From positions 1-9,222 of the forward strand of contig DZBC01000074.1 of assembly GCA_022729835.1 (NCBI GenBank): a stretch of 9,222 bases of DNA. Reading direction: 5' to 3'. Origin of the DNA: Sulfuricurvum sp. (lineage in GTDB: Bacteria > Campylobacterota > Campylobacteria > Campylobacterales > Sulfurimonadaceae). How positions within the stretch are numbered: position 1 is the first letter of the stretch; each line of letters opens with the position of its first letter. Of this stretch, positions 1 to 6,821 are shown piece after piece. The notes beneath the pieces are model-generated. The model was given only the letters and a program-made list of their open reading frames with translations. It did no database searches and was not told the origin of the DNA. Both the position numbers and the translations under genes were made by a program.

Positions 1-1
1 G

Positions 2-205
2 ATCCATATTTACGGCAGGATTGTCGCACTGGTAGATGTGTTTGATGCCTTGATGCACAAGCGGGTCTACAAAGAGGCGTGGAGCATCGAAGAGGCGGTC
101 GCGGATATCAAAAACAACAGCGCCGCCCACTTTGACCCACAACTGGTGCGGCTCTTTTTGGATCATCTAGATGAGTTCGTCGCCATTGCACAGCGCAACG
201 CCTAG
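2..205 (+). CDS. C-terminal fragment of an HD-GYP domain protein (probable c-di-GMP phosphodiesterase), 5' end outside window
   Basis: An open frame with no start inside the window ends at TAG 203-205 and gives 67 residues. It contains VALVDVFDALMHKRVYKEAW, then an alpha-helical stretch and an HFDPQLVRLFLDH ending. This is the usual end of an HD-GYP domain: D-x-FDAL, a K-x-Y-K-x-A-W segment, then FDP-x-LV. The HD and GYP catalytic motifs themselves lie upstream and cannot be seen. Family members hydrolyse cyclic di-GMP, often as the output domain of a response regulator. The last 35 bp overlap the start of the sensor kinase gene, so the two are probably co-transcribed and may form a signalling pair (inference). 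The family call is fairly safe; the full architecture is unknown. Confidence 0.8.
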   Translation: MHIYGRIVALVDVFDALMHKRVYKEAWSIEEAVADIKNNSAAHFDPQLVRLFLDHLDEFVAIAQRNA

Positions 206-3200
206 ACTGCTCTTTGTTCTTCTTTTTATCACGTTTCAGTTTGCGCTTGCGCTCGATCTAACACCCCAAGAGCGCTACTGGGTCGCGGAGCATCCACATT
301 TGCGTTTTGGCGCAGATTATCGCTGGCCGCCTTTTGACTTCACCGATCATGAAGGCAAGCATACGGGGATTGCTGCGGAGTACCTGCGGCTGATTGAGGA
401 GCGCACCGGATTGCGCATTGAGGTAGAGGGAAACGTCTGGGCGCAAACCTTGCAAAAGATGCGCGATGGAGGATTGGACGGACTTACATGTACAGTCGAA
501 ACCGACGAGCGAAAAGCGTTTTTGGCTTTTAGTGAACCCTATCTAAGTGTGCCCACTGCCATTGTAGTACAGCGCCAAAACAGCCATTTAGGGAGCATTG
601 AATCCCTTTTTGGCAAACGGGTGTCGATCAATCGCGGCTCCTATCTGCATGAGTGGCTTTCCAGACGCTATCCGCAGATCGAGTTGTATCTCAGTGACTC
701 CAATGAAGCGTCGCTTCAGGCGGTTGCATACGGCGAAGCGGACGCCTATATCGGCAATCTGGCGGTCGCCAACTACATCATTAACCACCAAATGCTCACC
801 AATCTCACCGTCAGTGTCAAGCTAGAGGGGATGGATACAGCCGTCTCGCTCGCCGTAGCCAAAGAGAACACCATGTTGCTCTCCATCATCCAAAAAGCGC
901 TCTCTTCCATCACCCCTGAAGAGCATCAGCGCATCTTTGACCACTGGCGGCTTGAATCGGCCAAAGCACCCATTGGGCTGAGTTATGAGGAGTATGCACG
1001 GCTCAAAAAAGAAGAGGGGCTAATCGTGGCGCTCAAGCGCGACGATCGACCCTACTTTTGGCTCGACGCGGAGGGTAGGGCGCAGGGGATCATCATCCAG
1101 ATATTCGAGATGCTTGAGCGTGAAAGCGGCGTACGCCTAACACCGCTCATTGTAGATTCACGACGCGAAGCGCTAGAGGCGCTACACAACAAGCGCGCGT
1201 TGCTGGTGTTTGGTGCCGGTTTGGTGGAAGGTGTGCGCGGCAGTGAAGCATTTTTGAAGGTGCCCAGAGTGCTCATCACCCGCGACGATATCGACTATAT
1301 CGATACGCTTGATGGAAATTTCAAGCAAAAAGTAGGAGCGCTTGAGGAGGGGGAAGCCTTACATGTAAGGACATTAAGCTATCCCGACAGTGCCTCTTTA
1401 CTAGAAGCCTTGAAGCAAAAAAAGATCGATGTGGCGGTTTTGGACAGTGGGCGATTTGAAGCGCATCGTGACACACTGCGGCGTTACAATCTCAAGATAT
1501 CGGGTACGCTTGAGCCGATGTATCCGCTCTTTTTTGGGGCGGATGTGAACGATCCAGAGCTTATTTCGATTCTCAATAAAGCGCTGGGTGCGTTATCGCA
1601 AGAGCGCGTAGAGGCGTTGTACCGCAGTCATGTCACTACATCGGTCAAGCTCTTTGACTATGCGCTGATGTGGCGTGTATTTGGCCTTGCCGTGTTTATG
1701 GTCGTGTTGATTGCCGCATGGAACCTCAAGCTTTCGCGCGAAATCGAGAAGCGTAAGCGGGTTGAAGCGATGTTGCGTGCGTCGCAAGAGGCGCTGATGG
1801 AGCAAAAGCGCATTGCCGAGGATGCCAGCCGCGCCAAATCGGAGTTTTTGGCCAATATGAGCCATGAGATCCGCACGCCGATGAACGCGATTTTGGGCTT
1901 TAGTGAGCTACTCTTTGAGCAGGTGCGCGATGAACGGTTGCGCGGCTACCTTAGCACGGTGCGCTCTGCGGGCAATACGCTGTTGATGCTGATCAACGAT
2001 ATTCTTGATCTCTCCAAGATCGAAGCGGGGAAGATGCTCATTAGCAAACAGCCGCTCAATCCGCACGTACTCTTTAGCGACGTGGGGGCGATCTTTACGA
2101 TGAAGCTACGTGAAAAGGGGCTGGATCTACTCATTGAAATTGATCCGCAACTGCCTCAAAGTCTCTTGCTTGATGAGACCCGCATACGCCAGATTCTTTT
2201 TAATTTGCTGGGCAATGCGGTGAAGTTCACCGATGATGGCTACATCCGCCTCTTTGCCCACAAGATACCGCGTGAAGGGGAGAGCCGCATCGATCTTGTT
2301 TTTGGGGTAGAGGATACAGGCATGGGGATTGCGCAAGAGCAGATTGAGCGCGTCTTCAACCTTTTTGAGCAGCAAGAGGGGCAAAGTCAAGCCAAATACG
2401 GCGGAACGGGACTTGGGCTGGCGATCACCAAGCGGTTGTGCGAAGCGATGGGCGGCACCATAGAGGTGCGCAGTCGTGTCGGTGAAGGATCGACTTTTGA
2501 GGTGACACTACATAACGTTGATGTCGGCATTACGGTGGCCCAACATGAGTGCCAAGAGCGCTTTGACGCATCGCGCGTACGTTTTGGGGCATGTCGGCTG
2601 ATGGTGGTGGACGATATCGAGAACAACCGAGCCCTTTTGCGTGAGAATTTTGCCCAAATGCCCGTAGTACTCATCGAGGCCTGTGATGGTGTAGAAGCGG
2701 TAGAGAAGGCTCAAAAAGAGCGTCCTGACGCCATACTGATGGATCTACGGATGCCGGGTATGAACGGTTATGAAGCGGCCAGACGGATCAAACGGCTCTA
2801 CGATGTGCCCATTATTGCGCTAACTGCATCGGTGATGGAGGAGGAACATCAACGCATGAAGGGGGCGCAGTTTGACGGCTATCTGCGCAAACCTGTGCTG
2901 CGTAGCGATCTGTTTGAGACGCTTTGCGCCTTTTTGCCCTGTGAGCAACTTCCCAAAGAGGAGACGAAGACACCGATGGCTTTGAGACTGTCAAAAGAGG
3001 CCAGAGCGGATGCGGCCTTGATTGTTACCGCGCTTGAGGGTCCGCTTTTTGATCGTTACAGTGCCGCGCTCAAAACCCGCAATATCAAAGAGACCGGCGC
3101 CTTTGCACAAGAGTTGCTGGCGTTGTCGCAGCGCTATGGGCTCTCAGAGTTACAGGAGTACAGCGCCACATTGTTGCGCCACGCCGATAGCTTCGATATC

Positions 3201-3266
3201 GAGAATCTGCGCCGCCAAATGGAGCGCTACACGACGCAGATCGAGGCGTTTAAAACGGCGCTTTAG
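171..3266 (+). CDS. Hybrid sensor histidine kinase with two periplasmic SBP_bac_3-like sensor domains and a C-terminal receiver
   Basis: Membrane kinase of 1031 residues. A signal peptide (hydrophobic about 13-28) is followed by two solute-binding type 3-like domains in tandem (about 32-262 and 283-490), so the sensor faces the periplasm and probably reads a small ligand such as an amino acid. One membrane helix (about 500-517) leads to a short linker. The HisKA H-box SHEIRTPMNAILGF has phospho-acceptor H565. The ATPase core shows an N-box (NLLGNAVKF), G1 (DTGMGIA), F-box and G2 (GGTGLGLAI). A receiver (about 828-940) has acidic VVDD, phospho-acceptor D858 in LMDLRMPG and K907. The last 85 residues or so are helical, resembling the Hpt-like tail of similar kinases, but I see no phosphotransfer histidine. 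The start overlaps the upstream gene by 35 bp and has only a weak ribosome site, so a slightly later start is possible. Ligand and target are unknown. Confidence 0.92.
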   Translation: MSSSPLHSATPRLLFVLLFITFQFALALDLTPQERYWVAEHPHLRFGADYRWPPFDFTDHEGKHTGIAAEYLRLIEERTGLRIEVEGNVWAQTLQKMRDGGLDGLTCTVETDERKAFLAFSEPYLSVPTAIVVQRQNSHLGSIESLFGKRVSINRGSYLHEWLSRRYPQIELYLSDSNEASLQAVAYGEADAYIGNLAVANYIINHQMLTNLTVSVKLEGMDTAVSLAVAKENTMLLSIIQKALSSITPEEHQRIFDHWRLESAKAPIGLSYEEYARLKKEEGLIVALKRDDRPYFWLDAEGRAQGIIIQIFEMLERESGVRLTPLIVDSRREALEALHNKRALLVFGAGLVEGVRGSEAFLKVPRVLITRDDIDYIDTLDGNFKQKVGALEEGEALHVRTLSYPDSASLLEALKQKKIDVAVLDSGRFEAHRDTLRRYNLKISGTLEPMYPLFFGADVNDPELISILNKALGALSQERVEALYRSHVTTSVKLFDYALMWRVFGLAVFMVVLIAAWNLKLSREIEKRKRVEAMLRASQEALMEQKRIAEDASRAKSEFLANMSHEIRTPMNAILGFSELLFEQVRDERLRGYLSTVRSAGNTLLMLINDILDLSKIEAGKMLISKQPLNPHVLFSDVGAIFTMKLREKGLDLLIEIDPQLPQSLLLDETRIRQILFNLLGNAVKFTDDGYIRLFAHKIPREGESRIDLVFGVEDTGMGIAQEQIERVFNLFEQQEGQSQAKYGGTGLGLAITKRLCEAMGGTIEVRSRVGEGSTFEVTLHNVDVGITVAQHECQERFDASRVRFGACRLMVVDDIENNRALLRENFAQMPVVLIEACDGVEAVEKAQKERPDAILMDLRMPGMNGYEAARRIKRLYDVPIIALTASVMEEEHQRMKGAQFDGYLRKPVLRSDLFETLCAFLPCEQLPKEETKTPMALRLSKEARADAALIVTALEGPLFDRYSAALKTRNIKETGAFAQELLALSQRYGLSELQEYSATLLRHADSFDIENLRRQMERYTTQIEAFKTAL
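484..493. repeat. TTACATGTAC, one-mismatch copy of the iterated palindrome
   Basis: Core TACATGTA at 485-492 inside the sensor kinase, coding L-T-C-T in the first solute-binding-like domain. Preceded by C, as in the 12-bp consensus CTTACATGTAAG. Confidence 0.7.
1357..1370. repeat. CCTTACATGTAAGG, longest perfect copy of the iterated palindrome
   Basis: A 14-bp perfect palindrome inside the sensor kinase. The core 10-mer at 1359-1368 codes L397-H-V-R in the second solute-binding-like domain, using TTA, GTA and AGG codons. Confidence 0.85.
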
Positions 3267-3275
3267 GGGAAAAAT

Positions 3276-3431
3276 ATGTTTACATGTAACCAATATATAC
3301 TAAGGGTGTTTGTCTTGCTCTTCGCTCTGGCTCCGGCATGGCTGGGTGCTTGGGAGGAGCATGAGGGGATGTGGCAAGAGACCGACTTGATGCGCTTCGA
3401 CCAGAATGCAGTCGGCTTCACTGCGTCGTAG
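3276..3431 (+). CDS. Short ORF with signal peptide; probable remnant of a truncated secreted-protein gene
   Basis: ATG 3276 follows an AGGGG ribosome site (3265-3269) and lies 9 bp after the kinase stop. The 51-residue product has a clear Sec-type signal peptide: a hydrophobic core at about residues 8-19 and a plausible cleavage after A25 (WLGA/WEE). Only about 26 acidic, aromatic residues follow (WEEHEGMWQETD...). The last 11 residues (3396-3428) lie opposite the conserved part of the convergent feoA gene, so that part is unlikely to be original coding sequence. TTACATGTAA (3280-3289) covers codons 2-5. I read this as the intact 5' end of a secreted-protein gene whose remainder was lost. It could instead be a genuine small periplasmic protein. 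I do not recognise a family. Confidence 0.4.
   Translation: MFTCNQYILRVFVLLFALAPAWLGAWEEHEGMWQETDLMRFDQNAVGFTAS
3280..3289. repeat. TTACATGTAA, exact copy at the start of the short secreted ORF
   Basis: Exact 10-mer covering codons 2-5 of the ORF at 3276 (reads F-T-C-N) and just beyond the feoA stop at 3300-3302. It is the only copy close to a gene boundary. Confidence 0.8.
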
Positions 3432-3647
3432 AGAGTAGACATAGGTGTCACAGAGGCGCACAACCAGCGTGGAACCCATCAAGGAGCGTTCTAGAATCTC
3501 TATTTTTGTATCACGAATAAACCCTAGTGAGAGCAGACGCTCTTTGAGCGGTGAAGGGGCGGTATTTTTGATGATCATCGCTTTTGTGTGGGTTTTGAGG
3601 CCACCGAGGAGTTGAACCTCTTTGAGTGAAGGGGGATTGTGGCTCAT
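3300..3647 (-). CDS. feoA: FeoA-domain protein with an atypical C-terminal tail
   Basis: Product of 115 residues. Residues 8-84 fit the small SH3-like FeoA domain: L-K-E-R-L-L-S-L-G-F-I, then D-T-K-I-E-I-L-E, G-S-T-L-V-V-R-L and the closing SLRRSEADCILVE, the usual L-R-R-x-E-A ending. FeoA is a cytoplasmic partner of the ferrous iron transporter FeoB; free-standing FeoA domains also occur in metal regulators. The start at 3647 has a good AGGAG site (revcomp of 3653-3657) 5 nt upstream. Family members usually end near residue 75-85. Here a proline/glutamine-rich tail (85-115) without domain character runs antisense to the signal peptide of the short + strand ORF, which suggests the original stop was lost. 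No feoB is adjacent; the upstream neighbour is the divergent hydrogenase operon. Confidence 0.82.
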   Translation of the reverse strand: MSHNPPSLKEVQLLGGLKTHTKAMIIKNTAPSPLKERLLSLGFIRDTKIEILERSLMGSTLVVRLCDTYVYSLRRSEADCILVEAHQVGLLPHPLMLLPSTQPCRSQSEEQDKHP

Positions 3648-3682
3648 GGATGCTCCTAGAATAGCGGTACTAGATGGGCAAA

Positions 3683-3698
3683 TGCATTTTTTGTGCTA
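3683..3698 (-). promoter_or_regulatory. Possible sigma-54-like promoter for feoA
   Basis: Read on the minus strand the site is TAGCAC-N5-ATGCA against the consensus TGGCAC-N5-TTGCA, with correct spacing between the -24 and -12 elements and two mismatches. Initiation about 12 nt downstream would leave a leader of roughly 25 nt that contains the feoA ribosome site. One -24 G is an A, and no activator site is evident. A chance match in AT-rich DNA remains possible. Confidence 0.3.
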
Positions 3699-3783
3699 AA
3701 AGAGTTTTATGCGCGTTTTCAATTTTAAGTCCCAAAACTAATCAAGAATTCAAGAAAATTATAAAGAATTAAGAAAGATAAGA

Positions 3784-3810
3784 TTGCTCTAAGCTTCACA
3801 CTTCTAGAAT
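3784..3810 (+). promoter_or_regulatory. Candidate -35/-10 promoter for the hydrogenase operon
   Basis: TTGCTC (3784-3789) and TAGAAT (3805-3810) are separated by 15 bp, a little short for a sigma-70 promoter. An alternative -10-like TATAAA lies at 3760-3765 in a purine-rich stretch with repeated AAGAATT-type blocks (3744-3770). Campylobacterota promoters often lack a clear -35, so the exact promoter cannot be chosen by eye. The operon promoter should lie in this 199-bp gap because all downstream genes overlap or nearly touch. Confidence 0.3.
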
Positions 3811-3827
3811 GATTAACGACCAATCAT
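3809..3827 (+). promoter_or_regulatory. Inverted repeat ATGATT-N7-AATCAT, candidate operator upstream of hydA
   Basis: Perfect 6-bp arms at 3809-3814 and 3822-3827 with a 7-bp spacer lie between the candidate -10 and the hydA ribosome site. A protein bound here could block initiation. The half-sites do not match a regulator I can name with confidence; it is neither a full Fur box nor an FNR/CRP-type site. An 8-A run and then the ribosome site GGAGG (3837-3841) follow. Confidence 0.3.
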
Positions 3828-3846
3828 AAAAAAAAGGGAGGGTGAG

Positions 3847-5085
3847 ATGAGCGTTAAAAGAGAAGCGGTAATCAAACTGTTTACCGCACCGAATGCGTCT
3901 GTACAGACCAACCGAGGTGATGCGTACTACGCGGATCTGTATCGGCGCTGTGAGGCGCGGCTTGGCGAACTGCGGGCCATGGCACCGAAAAGCCGGATCA
4001 ATCTGCATGAAGTGTTGCAAGACGACGGTTTTGACCGCCGCGACTTTATGAAATGGGCGAGCGCCACCACGGCGATGCTGATGCTCCCCTCCTCTTTTAC
4101 CCCGCTCGTAGCCGAAGCGGCGGAGCTGATGAACCGTGTGCCGGTGATCTGGATTGAGCTACAAGACTGCGCGGGTAACTCCGAAGCCCTGCTGCGTAGC
4201 GACGGGCCAAAAATCGATGAGATTGTGCTCGATATCATCAGTCTGGAGTTTCACGAAACCTTGATGGCGCCCTCAGGTCATCAGGCTGAGAAGCAGCTAG
4301 AAGAGGCGATTGAGCACTTTAAAGGCAAGTATTTGCTCTTTGTTGAAGGCTCCATTCCTGTAGGCGAAGGCAGGGAGTGGTGTACCATCGGTGCTTCAGG
4401 CGAAACCTTTGAAGATCATCTGCTGCGCCTTGCCAAAGACGCCGCAGCGGTGGTAGCGGTGGGAAGCTGCGCGACGTTTGGCGGCGTGCCGGCTGCCGCG
4501 CCCAACCCCACCGGAGCCGTGGGCGTGATGGATGTGGTGAAGGGCAAACCCATTATCAACATCCCCGCCTGTCCCGCCAACCCCGCCAATATGGTTGGGG
4601 TAGTGCTGCACTTTGTACTGACGGGACAGATTCCGGAACTTGACGCCTTGCTGCGTCCGAAGTTTGCCTTTGGCTACCGCATCCACGACAACTGCGAACG
4701 TCGCGCCCACTTCGATGCGGGCGAGTTTGTCGAAGAGTGGGGCGATGTGGGGGCGCAGAATAACTTCTGTCTCTACAAGATGGGTTGCAAAGGACCGATG
4801 ACCTTTAACAACTGCTCCATCGTGCGCTACAACGAAGGGGTCAACTGGCCTATCGGGGTGGGTCGTGGCTGTATCGGGTGCTCTGAGCCCGATTTTTGGG
4901 ATAAATACGCCTATGAGCGTCCGATGGCCGATGCCAAGCTCAAAGCGCCGTTTGGTGGCGTCGAGAAGAGTGTCGATGAGTTTGGACTGGGAATGCTCGC
5001 GGCTACGGCGGTGGGTATCGGCATCCATGCGGCTGCCAGCGCAGTTATTGGCAAAAAATCAACTGAATGCGGAGAAGAATCATGA
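3847..5085 (+). CDS. hydA: Uptake [NiFe]-hydrogenase small subunit HydA with unusual proximal-cluster motif CAGN
   Basis: Iron-sulfur subunit (412 residues) that relays electrons from the HydB active site to cytochrome b HydC on the periplasmic face of the membrane. It has a twin-arginine signal (R64 R65 in DRRDFMK), a hydrophobic h-region to about 92, and a C-terminal anchor helix (about 380-402). Distal cluster ligands are H280, C283, C308 and C314; medial [3Fe-4S] ligands are C323, C342 and C345. The proximal cluster normally has CxxC plus two later Cys. C208 (GSCATFGG) and C242 (PACPANP) are present, but the first motif is C108-A-G-N111 instead of C-T-G-C, so one ligand is missing. It also lacks the two extra cysteines of O2-tolerant enzymes. 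The N-terminal stretch before RR (63 residues) is long. A strong GGAGG site 5 nt upstream supports the start. The stop overlaps the hydB ATG. Confidence 0.96.
   Translation: MSVKREAVIKLFTAPNASVQTNRGDAYYADLYRRCEARLGELRAMAPKSRINLHEVLQDDGFDRRDFMKWASATTAMLMLPSSFTPLVAEAAELMNRVPVIWIELQDCAGNSEALLRSDGPKIDEIVLDIISLEFHETLMAPSGHQAEKQLEEAIEHFKGKYLLFVEGSIPVGEGREWCTIGASGETFEDHLLRLAKDAAAVVAVGSCATFGGVPAAAPNPTGAVGVMDVVKGKPIINIPACPANPANMVGVVLHFVLTGQIPELDALLRPKFAFGYRIHDNCERRAHFDAGEFVEEWGDVGAQNNFCLYKMGCKGPMTFNNCSIVRYNEGVNWPIGVGRGCIGCSEPDFWDKYAYERPMADAKLKAPFGGVEKSVDEFGLGMLAATAVGIGIHAAASAVIGKKSTECGEES
5071..5074 (+). promoter_or_regulatory. Ribosome binding site that fixes the hydB start
   Basis: GGAG lies 7 nt before ATG 5082. 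An in-frame ATG at 5067 sits upstream of this site and would add MRRRI, which is not family-like. ATG 5082 gives the typical MSKYIVIDPITRIEGHL beginning and overlaps the hydA stop as ATGA. Confidence 0.7.
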
Positions 5086-6812
5086 GCAAATATATCGTAA
5101 TTGACCCGATAACCCGTATCGAGGGGCATCTAAGAATCGAAGCGGTGATTGATGAGAACAACACGGTAGTCGATGCTTACAGCGCTTCGACGATGTTTCG
5201 CGGGATTGAAACGATCCTCAAGGGGCGTGACCCGCGTGACTGTGGACTGCTGGCTATGCGCATTTGCGGCGTGTGTACCGGTACGCACTACCAGCGTTCC
5301 ATCGAAGCGGTCGAACATGCTTTCAATGTTACGATCCCGAAAAATGCCCGTATTGTGCGCAACTTGATTCAGGGTTCTTTGTATGTGCATGACCATGTGG
5401 TGCACTTTTATCATCTGCATGCGCTTGATTGGGTGGACATCACTAAAGCGCTCGAAGCAGACCCCGCAGCGGCGGTCAAAGAGGCCTACAAGTGGGCGGG
5501 TGTGGCCGGCGTGGAGCCGTATATGGCCAGTGAAGGGGAGTTTCGCGAGATCAAAGAGCGTGTGGGCAAGTTTGTCAAACAGGGACGTTTGGGGATTTTC
5601 GGCAACGGTTACTGGGGCAATGCACACTACAAACTGACTCCAGAGCAAAACCTCCTAGCGGTAGCGCACTATCTCAAAGCGCTGGATCTGCAACGCGAAG
5701 CCGCCAAAATGATGGCGATCTTCTGCGGTAAAAACCCGCATCCCCAATCCATTGTCGTCGGCGGCGTCACCTGTGTGCAGGATATTCAAAATCCTGCGCG
5801 TATTGCGCTCTTCAAACAGTTACACAAAGAGTTTACGGCCTTTATCAAAAAAGCCTATCTTCCTGATGTCTATATGGCGGGAACCATGTACGCCGATGAA
5901 GCACTTGATGGCACCGGAGGCGGTCTGAAAAACTATATGAGTTACGGTGACTTCCGTCTGGATGACACCGGTTTTTACAGCGCGGCACTGCTCTTTCCTA
6001 GTGGTACCGTTACCAATGGCGACCTGGGAAGCTATAAGCCGATCGATCAGAGCAAAATTGCCGAGGATGTCACCCACTCTTGGTATGAGGGCGCCAAACC
6101 GTTGCACCCCTATGATGGGATGACCATACCCAACTACACGGGCTTTGGTCGTAAGGAGGACGGTATCGCTTATCTGGATACTGAGAAGAAATACAGTTGG
6201 ATCAAGTCACCGATTTATGATGATACCCGTATGGAAGTGGGACCTTTGGCGCGTATGGTGGTCGGATTCGCGGCGGGGGATGCACGGATCAAAAAATATG
6301 TCGGCAATTTTCTGACACGCGGCAATCTGCCCGTAGGCGTGCTCTTTAGCACCGTAGGCCGTACGGCGGCGCGGGCCATCGAGACCGAGCTGATGGCGGA
6401 TGTGATGTTTGAGTGGATCGATGAGTTGGCCGCCAATGTGGCGGCGGGCGATCTGCGCACATGGACGGAGTTTGATTTTAATACCGTAAGCAAAAACGCT
6501 AAAGGCTACGGCATGGCTGAAGCACCGCGCGGAGCACTGGGTCACTGGGTGCGCATCGAGGATGGCAAGGTGGCCAACTATCAAGCCATCGTACCCTCCA
6601 CATGGAACGCCGCGCCGCGTGACTATCAGGGGCGCAAAGGGGCGTATGAGTCAAGCCTGATCGGCACCAAAATGGCCAACCCCGACGAACCGCTTGAGAT
6701 TTTACGCACCATCCACAGTTTTGACCCCTGTATCGCCTGCGCGGTGCATCTGGTCGATACCAAGGGTAAAGAGCTGGGCGTGTACAAAATAGGCACCAGC
6801 TGCAGCCTGTAA
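5082..6812 (+). CDS. hydB: Uptake [NiFe]-hydrogenase large subunit HydB
   Basis: Catalytic subunit of 576 residues carrying the Ni-Fe(CN)2CO centre that splits H2 into protons and electrons. The start IVIDPITRIEGHL and a full-length fold match the group 1 uptake family. The N-terminal Ni ligand motif is R-I-C62-G-V-C65-T-G-T-H69. The C-terminal motif is DP-C550-I-A-C553-A-V-H556. Twenty residues follow H556, the usual position for removal by the maturation protease, here HydD. HydB is exported with HydA through the Tat pathway and has no signal of its own. No ligand is missing, in contrast to HydA. The gene overlaps hydA by 4 bp, and the hydC ribosome site overlaps its stop, so translation is probably coupled. 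The order hydABCDE suggests a Wolinella/Helicobacter-type quinone-reducing enzyme (group 1b by inference). Confidence 0.97.
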   Translation: MSKYIVIDPITRIEGHLRIEAVIDENNTVVDAYSASTMFRGIETILKGRDPRDCGLLAMRICGVCTGTHYQRSIEAVEHAFNVTIPKNARIVRNLIQGSLYVHDHVVHFYHLHALDWVDITKALEADPAAAVKEAYKWAGVAGVEPYMASEGEFREIKERVGKFVKQGRLGIFGNGYWGNAHYKLTPEQNLLAVAHYLKALDLQREAAKMMAIFCGKNPHPQSIVVGGVTCVQDIQNPARIALFKQLHKEFTAFIKKAYLPDVYMAGTMYADEALDGTGGGLKNYMSYGDFRLDDTGFYSAALLFPSGTVTNGDLGSYKPIDQSKIAEDVTHSWYEGAKPLHPYDGMTIPNYTGFGRKEDGIAYLDTEKKYSWIKSPIYDDTRMEVGPLARMVVGFAAGDARIKKYVGNFLTRGNLPVGVLFSTVGRTAARAIETELMADVMFEWIDELAANVAAGDLRTWTEFDFNTVSKNAKGYGMAEAPRGALGHWVRIEDGKVANYQAIVPSTWNAAPRDYQGRKGAYESSLIGTKMANPDEPLEILRTIHSFDPCIACAVHLVDTKGKELGVYKIGTSCSL

Positions 6813-6821
6813 GGAGGCACC

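Noticed and set aside
3022..3303. 93-residue plus-strand open frame overlapping the 3' end of the sensor kinase
   Set aside because: Out-of-frame reading of the kinase tail, Arg/Ser-rich, without ribosome site or domain; the 3276 start is better supported.
3828..3835. Eight-A run before hydA as a slippage site or terminator tail
   Set aside because: It is outside coding sequence, and the ATGATT/AATCAT arms are too short and AT-rich to form a convincing terminator stem.
4168..4500. O2-tolerant-type six-cysteine proximal cluster in HydA
   Set aside because: Neither supernumerary cysteine is present: the motif is CAGN and the later site is GSCATFGG.
4396..5028. 210-residue minus-strand open frame inside hydA
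   Set aside because: It is antisense to the conserved cluster-binding half of HydA; its composition is that of a reverse-frame shadow, with no domain and no ribosome site.
5067..5081. Upstream ATG for hydB adding MRRRI
   Set aside because: It lies before the ribosome site, and the family begins at the MSKYIVIDP methionine at 5082.
5130..5648. 172-residue minus-strand open frame inside hydB
   Set aside because: Antisense to the conserved N-terminal half of the large subunit; no recognisable domain.
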